In this document: positions 32,751 through 44,167 of the stretch, one piece after another
Layout: the number at the start of each line of letters is the position of its first letter
Numbering within the stretch: position 1 is the first letter of the stretch
Source: Orobanche coerulescens
Lineage: Eukaryota; Streptophyta; Magnoliopsida; Lamiales; Orobanchaceae
Length of the DNA: 64,000 nt
NCBI GenBank assembly: GCA_033398695.1
Contig: CM065819.1
Span: 6,435,501-6,499,500 of the forward strand
Direction: 5' to 3'
Notes under the pieces: model-generated
Databases searched by the model: none
What the model was told of the DNA's origin: nothing
The model's input: the letters and a program-made list of their open reading frames with translations, nothing else
Position numbers and translations under genes: made by a program

Positions 32751-35215
32751 TGTAGCGACCACTTTTCTATAATATAATTCTTTAAATTTTAAGAAGAATA
32801 AATAAAAATTTTGCAGCAGAAATACATTTCAAAAAGACAAACTTAATAATTGCAAGTAATCTTCTCGAGTCATTGTTAAAACAAAACATACCTTGACATA
32901 AAAATAAGACAAATTGAACACTTGTTCATAAACATAGTTTGAGAGAAATAACATTAAATAAATAAATAAATATCTAATCATAGGCTTGATCATCCCACTC
33001 TCAATCGCATGCCACATCGAGCTCCTCAACCTGAAAGGGGTTAAATAGTGGGGTGAGCTTCCAACTCGCTCAGTGTGGAGAGTACGCAATATGTCTACGT
33101 TAATTACTAAATATATTAGCAAGTATAAACAACATGACTGATAAATTCTGAAGCCCGTCGGCTAGCCCGAAGGCTTTATGCACAATTAAGTGCTTCTGAC
33201 TGATTTGCACATTTAAGTGCTTCTGATTGATTGCACATTTAAGTGCTTCTGACTGATTTGCACATTTAAGTGCTTCTGACTGATTGCACATTTAAGTGCT
33301 TCTGACTGATTTCACGTGCACATACGAGACAATATATAAAGCAATTAAAATAAACAAAAGCGTAATAAATCCCCACACCTGGATAAAATTGCAGTTCTTA
33401 ACTTGAATGTGATGAAATGCTTGACTCGACAATTCTAGGCCCGTAAATTTTTGTTATTATCTACAGATAATAATAGTTTATTATTAATATAATACTATAA
33501 TTGAAAATAATCTACAAGACATAACTTAAATTGAATATTAATATTATTTGATTCAATATGTTAAAGGCTTGGTTAATAAGGGACTGGATTTTAATTATTG
33601 GAAAGCTGATTGAAGTAAAAATTGAAGGAATTAAATATTTAAGGACTGAAATGGTGTAAGGACATATCGGGCCGTTAATAGATAGGACTGGATTAATGGA
33701 CTCACGACTGAAAATTGGAGTTGGTTCAGGAATTAAACAGGACATTGTTATAAATGGTTTGGGCTTGAAGGAAGCATTGGCCCAACCAAAGAGTGATGTA
33801 TAATCGGACCAACCCACCCCCAAATTCCCATTCCCATTCCCGTTAACAGAGAAAAGAAATCAGATTCTTCTCGCTCTCTCTCTCTCTCTCTCGCCGATGA
33901 GTATATCGGAGTAGCGGTCCAAAATCGAAGTATTGGTGCTTCTCAGTTGTAGATCGGAGTAGCGTCCAAAATAGTCTCGATTCAAGAACCTGGGTCAGAT
34001 TTCTAAAAATCTTGCTCAAATTCCCGGCGGACAAACATAACAAGCCGCGGTCCTTGAGCTTGACGAAGGTCGCAGCGGCAGCGGAACAATGATAGTGGTT
34101 TGGGTTAAAATAGCTTCGGCCAGAAGAACTCAGGTGAGTTTCTTATAAATTTACGATTCTGATTCCAAGGAAAAAGGGTTTCTGATGGTGGTGACGGGAT
34201 GTGAACTGAAGAACTAGCCACGGTCACTGGGAAGCTGTGACGCGGCGGCGCGATTTGGAAGAGGGCAAGTAGGCGGTGGCGACAGGCCAGGTTTGGTCAG
34301 GGTCGGAAAAATTCTCAGGTGAATTTCCTTCCCTATTTGATTCCATTTTATTAGAAATGGTTTGTTTTTCTGAAATTGAATTTATTTGGAAATGGATTTC
34401 GGTTCTGAAATCCACTGGTGTGTGTGTTGAAGGTAGCTGAGGCCGGTGAAAGTTTTTATCCGTGTTGTTGCGTATTGGAGAATTGAAACAAAGAGGAAAG
34501 ATTACCTGTTGGCCGTGCTCCGTGGTGTTAAAATTTGCTACAAAATTTCGAGATGAATTTTGACGAAATGAGATTTTTGGTGTGTAAGATTTTCTAGTCT
34601 GTAGGAGATTTCTAGTGTATATCATGTATTCCTTTTTGCAGATATTTTTATACCGAAAGGATTGTAACCATCCCCATGATGTAAAACTCCCCCTGAAGTT
34701 CCTCCCCTCAACCCCACTTCTGCCAACCTCTTCTAACGTGAGAACGTGGAGTTCTCGTAGTTGTGATCGTGATGAATATTATCAATTGGGCTGAAATTGT
34801 GTTGCCCATTAAAATATGGGTTGAGAGAAGATATTTGGACTTGGTAAAATTATAATAGTTGGGCTTTAATTAATTGTAGGATTCAGGTTGAGTATTATAA
34901 TGGGTTTGGCTTAGGCCGGCCCAAAGTGAATGAATTAAAATTAATTAAAATGGACTTGTGAAATATTATGCGTAATGATTAATATTGATTAAAATTTGAC
35001 TCGGGCCTAGAAATGACGACATGAAACACGATGAAATAAAACGAGAAATGACACGACATGAATCACATGTCTGAACATGAATTATAATGACAAATGAATT
35101 TGCATGATTATGAGAATGAAATGAATTAAATGATAAATTATTCGGGCATTAATTTAATAAAATTGAACATGTTTTCTATAATTCACAATAACTGTATATA
35201 CATCGGGGCATTACA
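32751..35215 (-). repeat. 5' LTR, 2465 bp
   Basis: Minus strand TGTAATGCCCCGATG (35215) to GGTGGTCGCTACA-type end (32751), next to the PBS. The portion 34032-35215 is shared with the truncated 3' LTR. Contains a tandem array at 33180-33312 and a (CT)n run near 33874. Confidence 0.85.
33180..33312. repeat. Tandem repeat of about 27 bp with near-palindromic core
   Basis: Five units of GCACATTTAAGTGC-TTCTGACTGATT(T), with variants GCACAATTAAGTGC and TGATTGATT. Each unit contains the imperfect dyad GCAC-N6-GTGC, so this LTR too has a repeated palindrome-like unit. Confidence 0.88.
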
Positions 35216-35459
35216 AATACGATCCATCGGATAGCATCATCAAATCCCAAAACGATAACCGGTTGTCCATCACAAGATGAATACCAAAGGAAATACGGAA
35301 CATACCTCGAGATATGAAGTGCCACGACAATCATATCAGTCTAATCCGAGATCAGATCAATGCAATACGGACACGGTCCTAACACAAGACCTACAAATGC
35401 ATACTCATATGACCACATCAATATGCTCAAAACAATAACAATGATGTATACTCAATGGA

Positions 35460-35790
35460 AATCCGACGATCCAGCACCCTCAGCATAGATCCCCTTGATG
35501 ATCCTATCAGATCATCATAAGGTGGATAACCAACAATACACATATGAACAACAACACATGATAAAATCAATGATGCGAATTCACAAGATTCCATCAACAC
35601 AATACTGGTAATCCAACGATCCAACTTCTCAAAGATAGATCCCCATGATGATCCCGTCGAACCAACGCATGGTGGAAAACTCCGTCCAACGATCCAGGCC
35701 TCAAAGATAGATCCCTATGATGATCCCGTCGAACCAACGCATGGTGGACATCCGATCCAGCGCCCTCAGCATAGATCCTCATGATCCCTT
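35460..35790 (-). repeat. Tandem module, family VI (homologous to 10877-11055)
   Basis: Four or five units of GATCYATGCTGAGGG-CTGGATC and CCACCATGCGTTGGTTCGAC-type sequence on the minus strand, some with CTTTGAG replacing GCTGAGG. Confidence 0.82.
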
Positions 35791-36653
35791 CAGATCATTT
35801 ACAACATAACAATGCAATTATGCATACACATATGCAAATCAATATGTTCATCAACATGAACAACATATGAATCAAAACATGAACGGCACTATGATGACAC
35901 AACTAGGACGACCTCATGTTCAACAACATGAATGACAACCTGCATGATCAACATCATCAACACTAAACCGAATCAATCCTGAATACTTGACCTGAGTCCT
36001 TCGGAAGCAATCTCGATGCCAAATCACCACCGAAGATTATCCGCAATGCTCGGCAACCCAAACATACCATGGACTGCAGAGACTCATATCCTCGTCTTTA
36101 CCATAATGTATCCTCGATACCCAAAATTCCAATAATCCGAAATGAATCATAAACCTTATGATTTAACTCCCAGAATCGGAAAGACAACACATAATACAAA
36201 TCTCCAGAATTTGCAGTAATAATCATTGCTATATGCATTATAAACTAGATGAAACTGAAACCATTCATTAAACATTATAACTGAGCAAGTAATAACTTTC
36301 CTCGATATCGATGAAGCCGTTACCAATTCCTCGTCGTCGTGTACAAGAGTATTGAATGATTACGAGTTTACAACAAAGTTCCATCAATAATCTGAACCAA
36401 AACGAAGCAAATCAGCCAAAACACCAAGAAACTCCAAGAATATCCAAAAACCAAAAGTTTAGGTGTTCTTACCTTCGATCCAGGTGGAAGAAGATGTTAT
36501 CCATGAATCAAACTTCCAAAACATGTTGCTACATGATGTTCTTACTCAAATCCATCAACTTTGCTGAAGAAATCGCGAAAGGAACGGAGAAAAACGAAAA
36601 ATAACAAGGATGACTCGATCCAGGCCTTATATAGGCCGAGACCTTCCGGCACC

Positions 36654-37182
36654 TTACGTACGTAACCGACGGGTCCTTACGTACGTAGCCGGACGCGGCC
36701 TAACCTTCTTTCCATTTTGGCCGACAGCCTTACGTACGTAACCGGCAGCTGCTTACGTACGTAACGGGCACTTACGGCCGTAACCGGCCACAGCTTTACG
36801 TACGTTATCGGCCAGTCCTTACGCCCAGCGAGTCACTGCTGACCGTGATCGGCCACCCCTGCGAGTCACTGCCGACCATGCTCGGCCACTGCAGGTCCTC
36901 TCGGCCACGACTCGGCCAGCTGCCCCGTAACGTACGTAACACTTATTCTGTTGCGTACGTAATACGTACGTTGACTTGATACAGTATTATACTCGTATTA
37001 CGTACGTAATACACCATGTATAACGTACGTAACTCCATCTGTTGACTCAACTGTCCACATCTGCGCCGAAATCTACCGACACCGGGCCCCACTATCCGAT
37101 CACAACTCGGTCCTGTCTGATTCCTCTTGTTACGTACGTAATGCCTTATGCATAACGTACGTAAAGCGTATAATTTAGCGTA
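36654..37182 (-). repeat. Palindrome array TTACGTACGTAA
   Basis: At least ten TTACGTACGTAA-type dodecamers (for example 36654, 36677, 36730, 36753, 36796, 36930, 36950, 36990, 37020, 37133, 37154), plus one with a different but still palindromic core, TTACGGCCGTAA (36772). Adjacent units 36654/36677 and 36730/36753 are 23 bp apart. It lies just upstream (minus strand) of the TATA box. Confidence 0.9.
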
Positions 37183-37699
37183 CGTAAGTCCTTAAACTTA
37201 GCGTATGATAAGGGCTCTATACTTAGCCAAAATCCAATTGTTCCTGCCTGTCTCGACATACCGAAAACACATACACACATACTGAATACATATACTGGAT
37301 CCAATAACATTCCTATACGATATACTCTATATCGAAAGTACGATAACTTGATACATGATATCCTCAAATGCAACTGTCGACTAGATACGACAATTATACC
37401 GATACTGACATCTCAGTCCTTTATTTATTTTATCCATACTGTACAGATTCCACGTTGTACAATATAACTCGGATAAAATAATATCAAACAACAGTACTAG
37501 AAATTCCGGATATTACATTCTACACCACTTATGTGGAGACCATCCAGTAAGAGATGGTCTAATCCGGTTACCACCATTCAACAATCATCCGCTCTCGGTG
37601 AGGTCGAAAGCAGGGAAAGTATCGTAAATCCAAGCGGGGATGAGGGTAAGACATCTATAAATACCTATGGAGTCACCTCGACTAGCGACATCGAGCTCA

Positions 37700-38260
37700 C
37701 AATACATGAATGCTAACGTGGCCGAACCCTATGAATACTGACCAGTCATATCCATACCGTCCTTCACCTCCAGTAAGAGATGATCTAATACGGTTACCAC
37801 TCTTGTCAACATACAAGGTGGATCCAAACAACCATATCCAAGCTACCACATGGGTGTCACCATTCGAGCTCTATTGCGGCATAACCTTACAATCGACACA
37901 ATAAGTACGTCGCCACCCCTCAATGAGTAGCCAGTAGCTCTGCCAGCGAAACTCCGAGAACCTCCATCACATCTACATGCAGCTGTGTAGGAGTGCTATC
38001 AGCATAAACCAATCGCCCCTCGACTGGAATGCAAAGGATCTGCCACATATCATGTAACATGATGGTCATCTCTCCGAACGGCATGAGAAAAGAGTTTTTA
38101 TCGGGCTACCACCAATCAACGAATGCCGAAATAAACAGGAAATCAATGTGTAAACATGTTATCCATCAGGTGCGACAACCTAGTCCCACAAATCCATCGA
38201 ATCAAACCTGGTGACATCACTGAGCGCCACTAACTGAAACTCTGACAAGCGGCAGTCCTA
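37700..38260 (-). pseudogene. Plant mobile domain (PMD/MAIN-like) pseudogene
   Basis: Minus-strand translation shows the PMD signature FLMPFGEMTIMLHDMWQIL, then CIPVEGRLVY and LHVDVMEVLGVSLAELLATH (about 38096-37918). Upstream (38250-38100) is VALSDVTRFDSMDLWD and HSLIGGSPIKT with stops. PMD proteins (PF10536, the MAIN/MAIL family) exist as host genes and as passengers of retrotransposons and MULEs. Here the gene lies immediately upstream of a family VI LTR start in the same orientation, as expected for a passenger in a retroelement. A 30-bp segment (CCAGTAAGAGATG..CGGTTACCAC) is directly repeated at 37544 and 37771. Multiple stops make it non-functional. Confidence 0.68.
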
Positions 38261-38389
38261 TTGTGACACTTCAGCAGACCTCTCATCTTCCCCATCCAGA
38301 TATGTGACGCAACATGCTTGCCAAAACTCGGGATAACGCTGCTATCAAAAGGGCCACTAGGCATCTACTATGTTATCCTCTGGCCTATA

Positions 38390-38960
38390 TCGTTTACTAT
38401 GCCAAACGTCAGTCTGTTGTATGTCATTTTGGTGCCAATCCGAGTGTCCTGATGTCTCCAATGCAGTTGCTGAAGCTTCCTGGCTCTGAAACCTTCTCCT
38501 TAAATTCCATTGTCCACTATTCTCTGCTGCCATTGTCTATTATGACAACATCAGTTTTTTTACTTATCCTTAAATCTTGTAGAGCACTAACACCCCAAAC
38601 ATGTTGAATTAGATATTCACTTTGGATGTGAGAAGGTTGCCTTAGGACATGTTCGTGTACTGCATGTCCCTTGTCGTACCATTTTGCAGATATTTTCACT
38701 AAGGAGCTTCTTTCCCTATTTTTCTTTATTTTATTTCTAGTCTGATCTTTCAGGAACCTCCTGTTTCGACTGCGGGGGGCGTTACAATTATTTACCTATA
38801 TATTTCTTTCCTTTTGTATATGTTTCCTTTAAGGTTTTTTCGTTGGGCATTACTCCTTGTACTCCTATATATATGTTAGGATCTATTGTACTCTCGCTAC
38901 GGGGTTTATTTTATCTCTCACGAACAATATTGCAATTGAAGTTAACATTGGTTGATTGCC
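38390..38960 (+). pseudogene. Ty1/copia 3' end: RNase H tail, PPT and partial LTR
   Basis: Plus-strand frames show the copia RNase H C-terminus: a broken KHVELDIHF, then CEKVALGHVRVLHVP, an ADIFTK-like remnant, and a proline/valine/serine tail before the purine tract CTGCGGGGGG (38771-38780). The following GTTACAATTATTTACC..TCTCTCACGAAC has the look of an LTR with a TATATAT element (38868-38875). No second LTR or upstream pol is present, so this is a 5'-truncated fragment. Confidence 0.7.
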
Positions 38961-40261
38961 TGAAAAATTGAAGTAATTTAATGTTGACTTTTTCAGAGAC
39001 AATAAACAGCGGCATGCAATCTCTCGTATTATTCAATGTGGAACCTTGCTATCCGCACCGCATTGCAGTGCGAATGCACTGGTGGAGAAGTGAAGGGTAA
39101 AAATCTATCATCCTTATCTTTCATAAAAACAATATTTTTTTCGATGTGTCATAATTTTAGATTAATGGACATATATTTATTTTATCGATATCTTGCTAAT
39201 TTAGATTAATTGACAAAAATTAAGAGTTGATTGCATTAATATTAAGTATTTTGGAATAATTGGCAAAAAAAAAAATTCACGGACTATATACCAAATCACA
39301 TTAATATATTGTTCTACTCATATCTATTGATTAGTTATATTATGTTTGTTATATGATATATTTACTCAGGATTTTGATTAATAATGGATTTAAATTTATG
39401 GGTTTGGGCTTTGGATAATTATTTATATATCTAGGTTACAAATTTGTCCACTTCTATTGATTTGCTTCTCTCGACACTTTGTCACTCAGTATTTCATTTG
39501 AGCAAATCAAATATCGGTGAAGTGGATCCAGCCGGTTTGATACACTTTATGGAGCGGATCAAGTTCTCCTGGTGCTCAAAGAAAAGAATCTCAACCTTCT
39601 CTCTTGCTCGGACATAGCAGCACACTTTGGGTAAAATTCTCTCTATTAGACAATATAACGAGGTGTTAGACATCAAATTGGCCATTCTCTTTCTAAAATA
39701 TATTTTTAATCATTTTTAAAATTTATAGGTATTAGACTAAATACTAAAATATGATGCTTATGCCTTGCAGACTTGGTGAATTGTTCAATCTTTTTTAAAA
39801 TAAAATTGGCACATTAAAATCTTTGAACACACTCTGATCTAGAAACATATATTTTTTTGGATCTTAGAAATGTAGCGCGACATCAACCAAAGTAGGTAAT
39901 CCAACCAAAAAATAATTAAAATACTTATATTTTAAGATAATGACTGAAACCATTATTTTATTATTTAATGGTAAAAACAAAAAAATATGACTACAACTCG
40001 AGCAATAACTTTTGTACTAGTCATTACTAATCATCACTTGTGAGTAGTTAATAAATTATAAGTTTATAGTATAAGCTTCAATATATATGAATTGTAAAAT
40101 GCACTCTTTCTCTTTTATTTCTTGGCATTGTATATATGGTACTTACAAGTTTGGAGTGTTTTCCCCCATTTATAATGATACACCTCCGTATACAACAAAA
40201 TTGTTAAACATAATTTTTTTTTGGTCAGCTATGATTGCCAAATGTTTTGCCAGAATTTGTT
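38961..40261. other. AT-rich region, no recognised gene
   Basis: Possible exon-like islands at 39000-39095 and 39505-39640 are open over short distances, but I could not assign them. The rest is AT-rich and repetitive. Confidence 0.45.
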
Positions 40262-41108
40262 TCTAACATCTAAAATGCTATTGAACACAATAGGCTTTTC
40301 GATCTTGTACACTATAACGTACTTACTTTTAAGTTTTGCCACTAAATATTTAGGAAAACCTACAAACACATGTGCTTTTTTAATTTTGGTACACTTTACG
40401 CCCTCAAAAATAGCAACACGGGGTCGAAAGTCTTGACTTTCTCAAGTTCATTTCGAGCAGCGTCCTCTGACACGAATACTAAGCGAAAAATGCCTATGTC
40501 ATCAACCTCGCTTAACATGTGACCAAGTTCTGACTTACCACTGCGCATAAAGGCAATATAAGTAATATTTTGAAATATGGACTTTAGCATTATTATATTT
40601 GGTCAAACAAGATGGGCAAGAACAAAGAAAATGTAAACCAACAAATTGTCAAAATGTGTGAGGTGGTTGACCAAAGTCTTTCCAGAATTTTCAAGAGTTT
40701 GGCCAACCACTTCACACGTTTTGACAATTTGTTGGTCTACATTTTCTTTGTTTTTCCCATCTTGTATGACTAAATATATTAATGGTCAAGTCCATATTTC
40801 ATAACATTACATATAGTCTTTATGTGCAGTGGTAAGCCAGAACTTGGCCACATGTTAGGTGAGGTTGACAACATATGCGTTTTTCGCTTGGTATTCGTGT
40901 TAGAGGAGGCTGCTCGAAATGAACTCGAGAAAGTCAAGACTTTCGACCCATTGCTATTTTGAGGGCGTAAGGTGTACCAAAATTAAAAGAGCACATGCAT
41001 TTGTAGGTTTTCCTAAAAATTTAGTGGCAAAACTTAAAAATAAATATAAAACGTTATAGTATACAAGATCGAGAAACCTGTTGTGTTCAATATCATTTTA
41101 GATGTTTG
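40262..41108. repeat. Long inverted repeat (two arms of about 410 bp, 22-bp loop)
   Basis: Left arm 40262-40675 and right arm 40698-41108 are reverse complements with scattered mismatches and small indels. The inner ends are GTGGTTGACCAAA and TTTGGCCAACCAC. Each arm contains a coding-like segment: right arm plus strand (about 40830-40960) KPELGHMLGEVDNICVFRLV, then EEAARNELEKVKTFDP, preceded by TATGTGCAG, a splice-acceptor look. The left arm has the same on the minus strand. I do not recognise the protein. A transcript across this would fold into a long hairpin, a typical small-RNA source. It could be a fold-back element or an inverted gene-fragment duplication. Confidence 0.9.
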
Positions 41109-41119
41109 AAATGAAGTGA

Positions 41120-42169
41120 ATGGTCTCCAAAATTGACGTAAATGAAGAAGCATGTAAATATCATTTAGAACAAGTTGGAAACATTAGGAGTGAGGATATA
41201 AGTTTGCATACTAATAATGCCACTGAATCCAATGAGAAGATGAAGGGTAAGATTGAAACTAGGGGTGTATTCCGGACCGAACGAACCGAAAAGTGACTTT
41301 AACGAACGTTCATTCGTTAAGGATTTGGTTTGTTCGGTTCATGTTCGATAAAATTACAAACCACTTGTTCGTGTTCGGTTCGTTAAAATTTCACATATTT
41401 CGTGTTCGTTCGTTAGCGTTCGATTGTTCGGTTCGTTTTGATCGTTCGTTTGTTCGTTTGTATGCTAAAATATAAAAAAGACTAAAGTACAAGCAATAAT
41501 AATTAAAAAAATAAAAAAGATGGTATATTTAGAAATTAAGGGTTTTGGAATGGTAGGTTTTATTCTGTATATATATTTATTAATTATTGTAAAATTATTA
41601 ATTATATTTATTAATTATTGTAAGATTATTAATTAAATTATTGTAAAATTATTAATAAATATATAAAAAACCTTTGTTCGCAAACTGTTCGTGAAGTAAC
41701 GAACATATATTATTTTATTCATATTCGGTTCGTGTATGTAACGAACATGTTCGCGAACTGTTCGAATTTGACCGAACCGAACACGAACTGAACGTTTACA
41801 GAATATTTTCGCAAAATTTTCACGAACGTTCTGTTCGAAATACACCCCTAATTGAAACTACTACTGAACATGGAAATGGGGATACAAAATGTTCGCGGAA
41901 TAAGGATGGGCTTAAGGACGATTTAACTGTGAAGCAGCTCGAGAAAGAACCATTTTCATATAATGCAAAAGTGGAAGAGCCTAAAACACAGGTTTTAGTG
42001 CCACCATTGGATGGCAGGCCGTGAGAACTATTGCAGGGAAAAATGCATTAGCTGGTCGTGATGGCCTTGAGACGAACCAGAGCTCAAGGAGTGAGCAGAA
42101 ATCAGATGTCGAAGTGGAGTCCGATGGTTCATTACTTTTCTATATTCTTGATGCACACGGGGAGACTTA
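41120..42169 (+). pseudogene. POLA: DNA polymerase alpha N-terminal exon fragment, MITE-interrupted
   Basis: An open frame from 41120 (MVSKIDVNEEACKYHLEQVG) runs to 41259, is interrupted by a MITE, and resumes in the same frame at 41859 (EHGNGDTKCSRNKDGLKDD, KEPFSYNAKVEEPKTQVLVP). A frame change near 42010 is followed by GWQAVRTIAGKNALAGRDG and EVESDGSLLFYILDAHGETY, where a CACTA element starts. The last motif and GWQAV match the region before the exonuclease/palm part of the plant polymerase alpha catalytic subunit. The remainder would be expected beyond the CACTA element, outside this window. The first half is assigned only because it is in frame with the second. Confidence 0.6.
41260..41850. 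mobile_element. hAT-type MITE, 591 bp
   Basis: Perfect 12-bp terminal inverted repeats TAGGGGTGTATT and an 8-bp target duplication ATTGAAAC (41252-41259, 41851-41858). Subterminal regions are rich in TTCGTTCG and CGAACGAAC repeats in opposite orientation. No coding capacity. Inserted in a polymerase-alpha coding stretch. Confidence 0.93.
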
Positions 42170-42185
42170 CACTACCAAAAATAAC

Positions 42186-42281
42186 ACTTTAGCCGACGAC
42201 TAGCCGGAGAATGGCCGACAGCCGGCCGACGTCGTCGGCTAAAGTCAGCAAGTTTAGCCGACGGCTAATTTGTTGTCGGCT
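42186..42281 (+). repeat. CACTA 5' subterminal repeats
   Basis: TTTAGCCGACGAC, GCCGACGTCGTCGGCTAAAGT, TTTAGCCGACGG and TGTCGGCTAT in both orientations. These are typical binding-site repeats at CACTA ends. They continue at 52205-52380 after the nested insertions. Confidence 0.82.
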
Positions 42282-43002
42282 ATCGGGTGTCTTTCGATGT
42301 CGGGTATACTGTATGCGTATTTGTATAATTATCGTACTTGGTCGACAATCGCAATTGAGGATATCGTGCATCAGATGAGAATGCTATCAAAACGAGTATA
42401 TGTACTCAGTATATCGCGTGTACGTATTCGGTATATTGAAGATGTAATATCCGCAATTTTCGATTTTCGGTAAAATTCTTTTTTCGGTCGGAGTCCGTTT
42501 TGACGACTCGCTCATGACCGTTTCGTCATTCTGAGAATGATTAATTCTACACTTTTTGACATCCGAGTTCGTTTCGGTGTCGTTTCGTTGAGTTCTGTGC
42601 TTTTTAACGACTTTTCCGCACTTGAGTTCGATTCTTGCGAATCTCGTCCGAAACTGTTGTTTCGAGTTTCCCGCAAGTCCGTTTAACTTTGTTAGACGTG
42701 TTGTGAACTTCGGTTTGGTTATTCGATCACGTATCGTGATTTCCGCGCGATTTGGGCCATTATGTAATTTCATGAAAGTTACGTATCCGTATTCGTAATT
42801 GTTGTCTCGACCCGCTTCGGTCGCGTATGACTAATTATGGTATTACGCTTTCATTTCGAGTCGCTTATGTTGTCCGCGAACTTTCGCCGTGTTCGCCTGC
42901 ACGCTTTCAAATCGGTCGCCGAGCCTCGCGCCATGGATCGCCGGACGGCATGGATCGGCCGGACGATTATGGCACCGCCGACGGTGCGGCAGAACCGGCG
43001 AG

Positions 43003-43441
43003 CGCACGCTACGGCCGGAAGGCCGCGCTAACCGGGCAGTGTAGCGCACGCCACGGCCGGAAGCTGCGCGCTAACCGGCAGTGTAGCGACGCCGCCGGTG
43101 GCCTAGCGTACGCTATCGGCCCGGGCAAAGTGGGGTTTCGAGGTTCTCGACTCGGCCAGATCGGCAGTAGCGCACGCTACGCCGAGCGTAGCGCGCGCTA
43201 GTCGGCAGCGTAGCGCACGCCGTCACCGGCTAGCGACGTTACTGGCCGGCAGCCTAGCCCATGGCTACCGGATGTGCCGCTAGCGCGCAGTATCCGCCGT
43301 AGCGCACGCTAGCGGGAGTTGGGTCGGCAGTTCGGTCGGCAGGTTGGTCGGTGATGCCGGGTCGTGTGGGCCCTGGCCGAGGGTACTCGGCCGATACACG
43401 CCGAGAAGCGCACGCTAGTCCGGAAGGCTAGCGCACGCTAG
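43003..43441 (+). repeat. Palindrome array TAGCGCACGCTA / TAGCGCGCGCTA, 5' LTR
   Basis: More than ten sites, several decayed, in a very GC-rich stretch (for example 43041, 43168, 43186, 43206, 43300, 43407, 43429). The motif equals that of family V although the surrounding LTR differs. Confidence 0.88.
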
Positions 43442-44167
43442 GTCGTCTTGATAAATATGGTGAGCAAATACATTTCACTTCGCTTTTCATTTCCTTCCTT
43501 CTCCATCCGCGAGTGGCGATTCATGGGCGACGAAGCCATGTTGTTCAACAACAAATCCATGAAGTCCTTGAGTTCATAACATCAATCGATCGTCTGTTAT
43601 CAACCTTTGATTCAAATAATCAAGGTAATCTTCCTTAGAACCCTAATTTCGTGAATTTGGGGATTTTTGCATTTTCGTCCGATTCGTTCCGTGTTGTTTA
43701 TTAATTCATGATGGGTATGATTAATCTTGATAGTATTCTTGTGTTTAACATCATATAATCAATTTTTCTTCGTCGAATCGAAGTATATTTCTTGATTTCC
43801 TTCGAATTGACTTTTTGGGGGATTTGTCCCGATCTCGTTTTTCATCCGTCTTCGATGGATCGATTATGGTTAAATGATGTTGTTAAACATATTCTATGGA
43901 TTGTATATCCATATTTCATCTTGGAATTCCGTTTTCGGGTTTTGACGGAACGAATCGTGTTCTTGGCCGTTTTGGGGGAAATCCGTGAACTTTCGTCATT
44001 CGTTCTTTGAATTCAACGGCTTTGAGTCGTGTTATGGAATTCATTTCATTGTTATTATTTGTCCTTCGTAGTTTATGAACGTGAGTTGGCGTTCGGTGGA
44101 GTCGGCGGGTTCGTAGTCGGTTCGGGCCAACCTACTTGGCCGATTCTCCGCGTTGTTCTTATTCGAG

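Larger units (their letters stand above)
27430..35215 (-). mobile_element. Ty3/gypsy chromovirus, minus strand, 3' LTR truncated
   Basis: On the minus strand: 5' LTR (35215 to 32751), PBS (32746-32735), gag to integrase/chromodomain (32336 to 28658), polypurine tract (28632-28618), 3' LTR from 28616. The 3' LTR shares about 1.18 kb of high-similarity sequence with 34032-35215 but stops at 27430 against MULE sequence, missing the part equivalent to 32751-34031. No target duplication can therefore be found. The coding region has only a few lesions, so this insertion is younger than family I by that measure. Confidence 0.9.
35216..37517 (-). mobile_element. Truncated Ty3/gypsy LTR, family VI
   Basis: Minus strand begins TGTAATATCCGGAATTTC (37517), preceded by a GTGTAGAA purine-type tract that resembles the PPT ends of families I and II, so it may be a 3' LTR. 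It contains a TTACGTACGTAA array, CCTATATAAGG TATA box (36626-36633), leader, and the same tandem module as family V. Its 3' part, including the double hairpin and GGTGTTACA end, is lost where the 27-35 kb element adjoins. Confidence 0.85.

Noticed and set aside
35216..37517. Solo LTR with target duplication
   Set aside because: The expected counterpart of TTCTA at the left is missing because the LTR is truncated, so solo status cannot be shown.
39494..39685. Minus-strand 63-codon frame (KVCCYVRAREKVEILFFEHQ)
   Set aside because: Looks exon-like but matches no family I recognise and has no splice context; not called as a gene.
42827..43201. 124-codon frame rich in Arg/Ala/Gly
   Set aside because: Lies across the GC-rich palindrome array of the family II LTR; the copy at 48315 does not keep the same frame.
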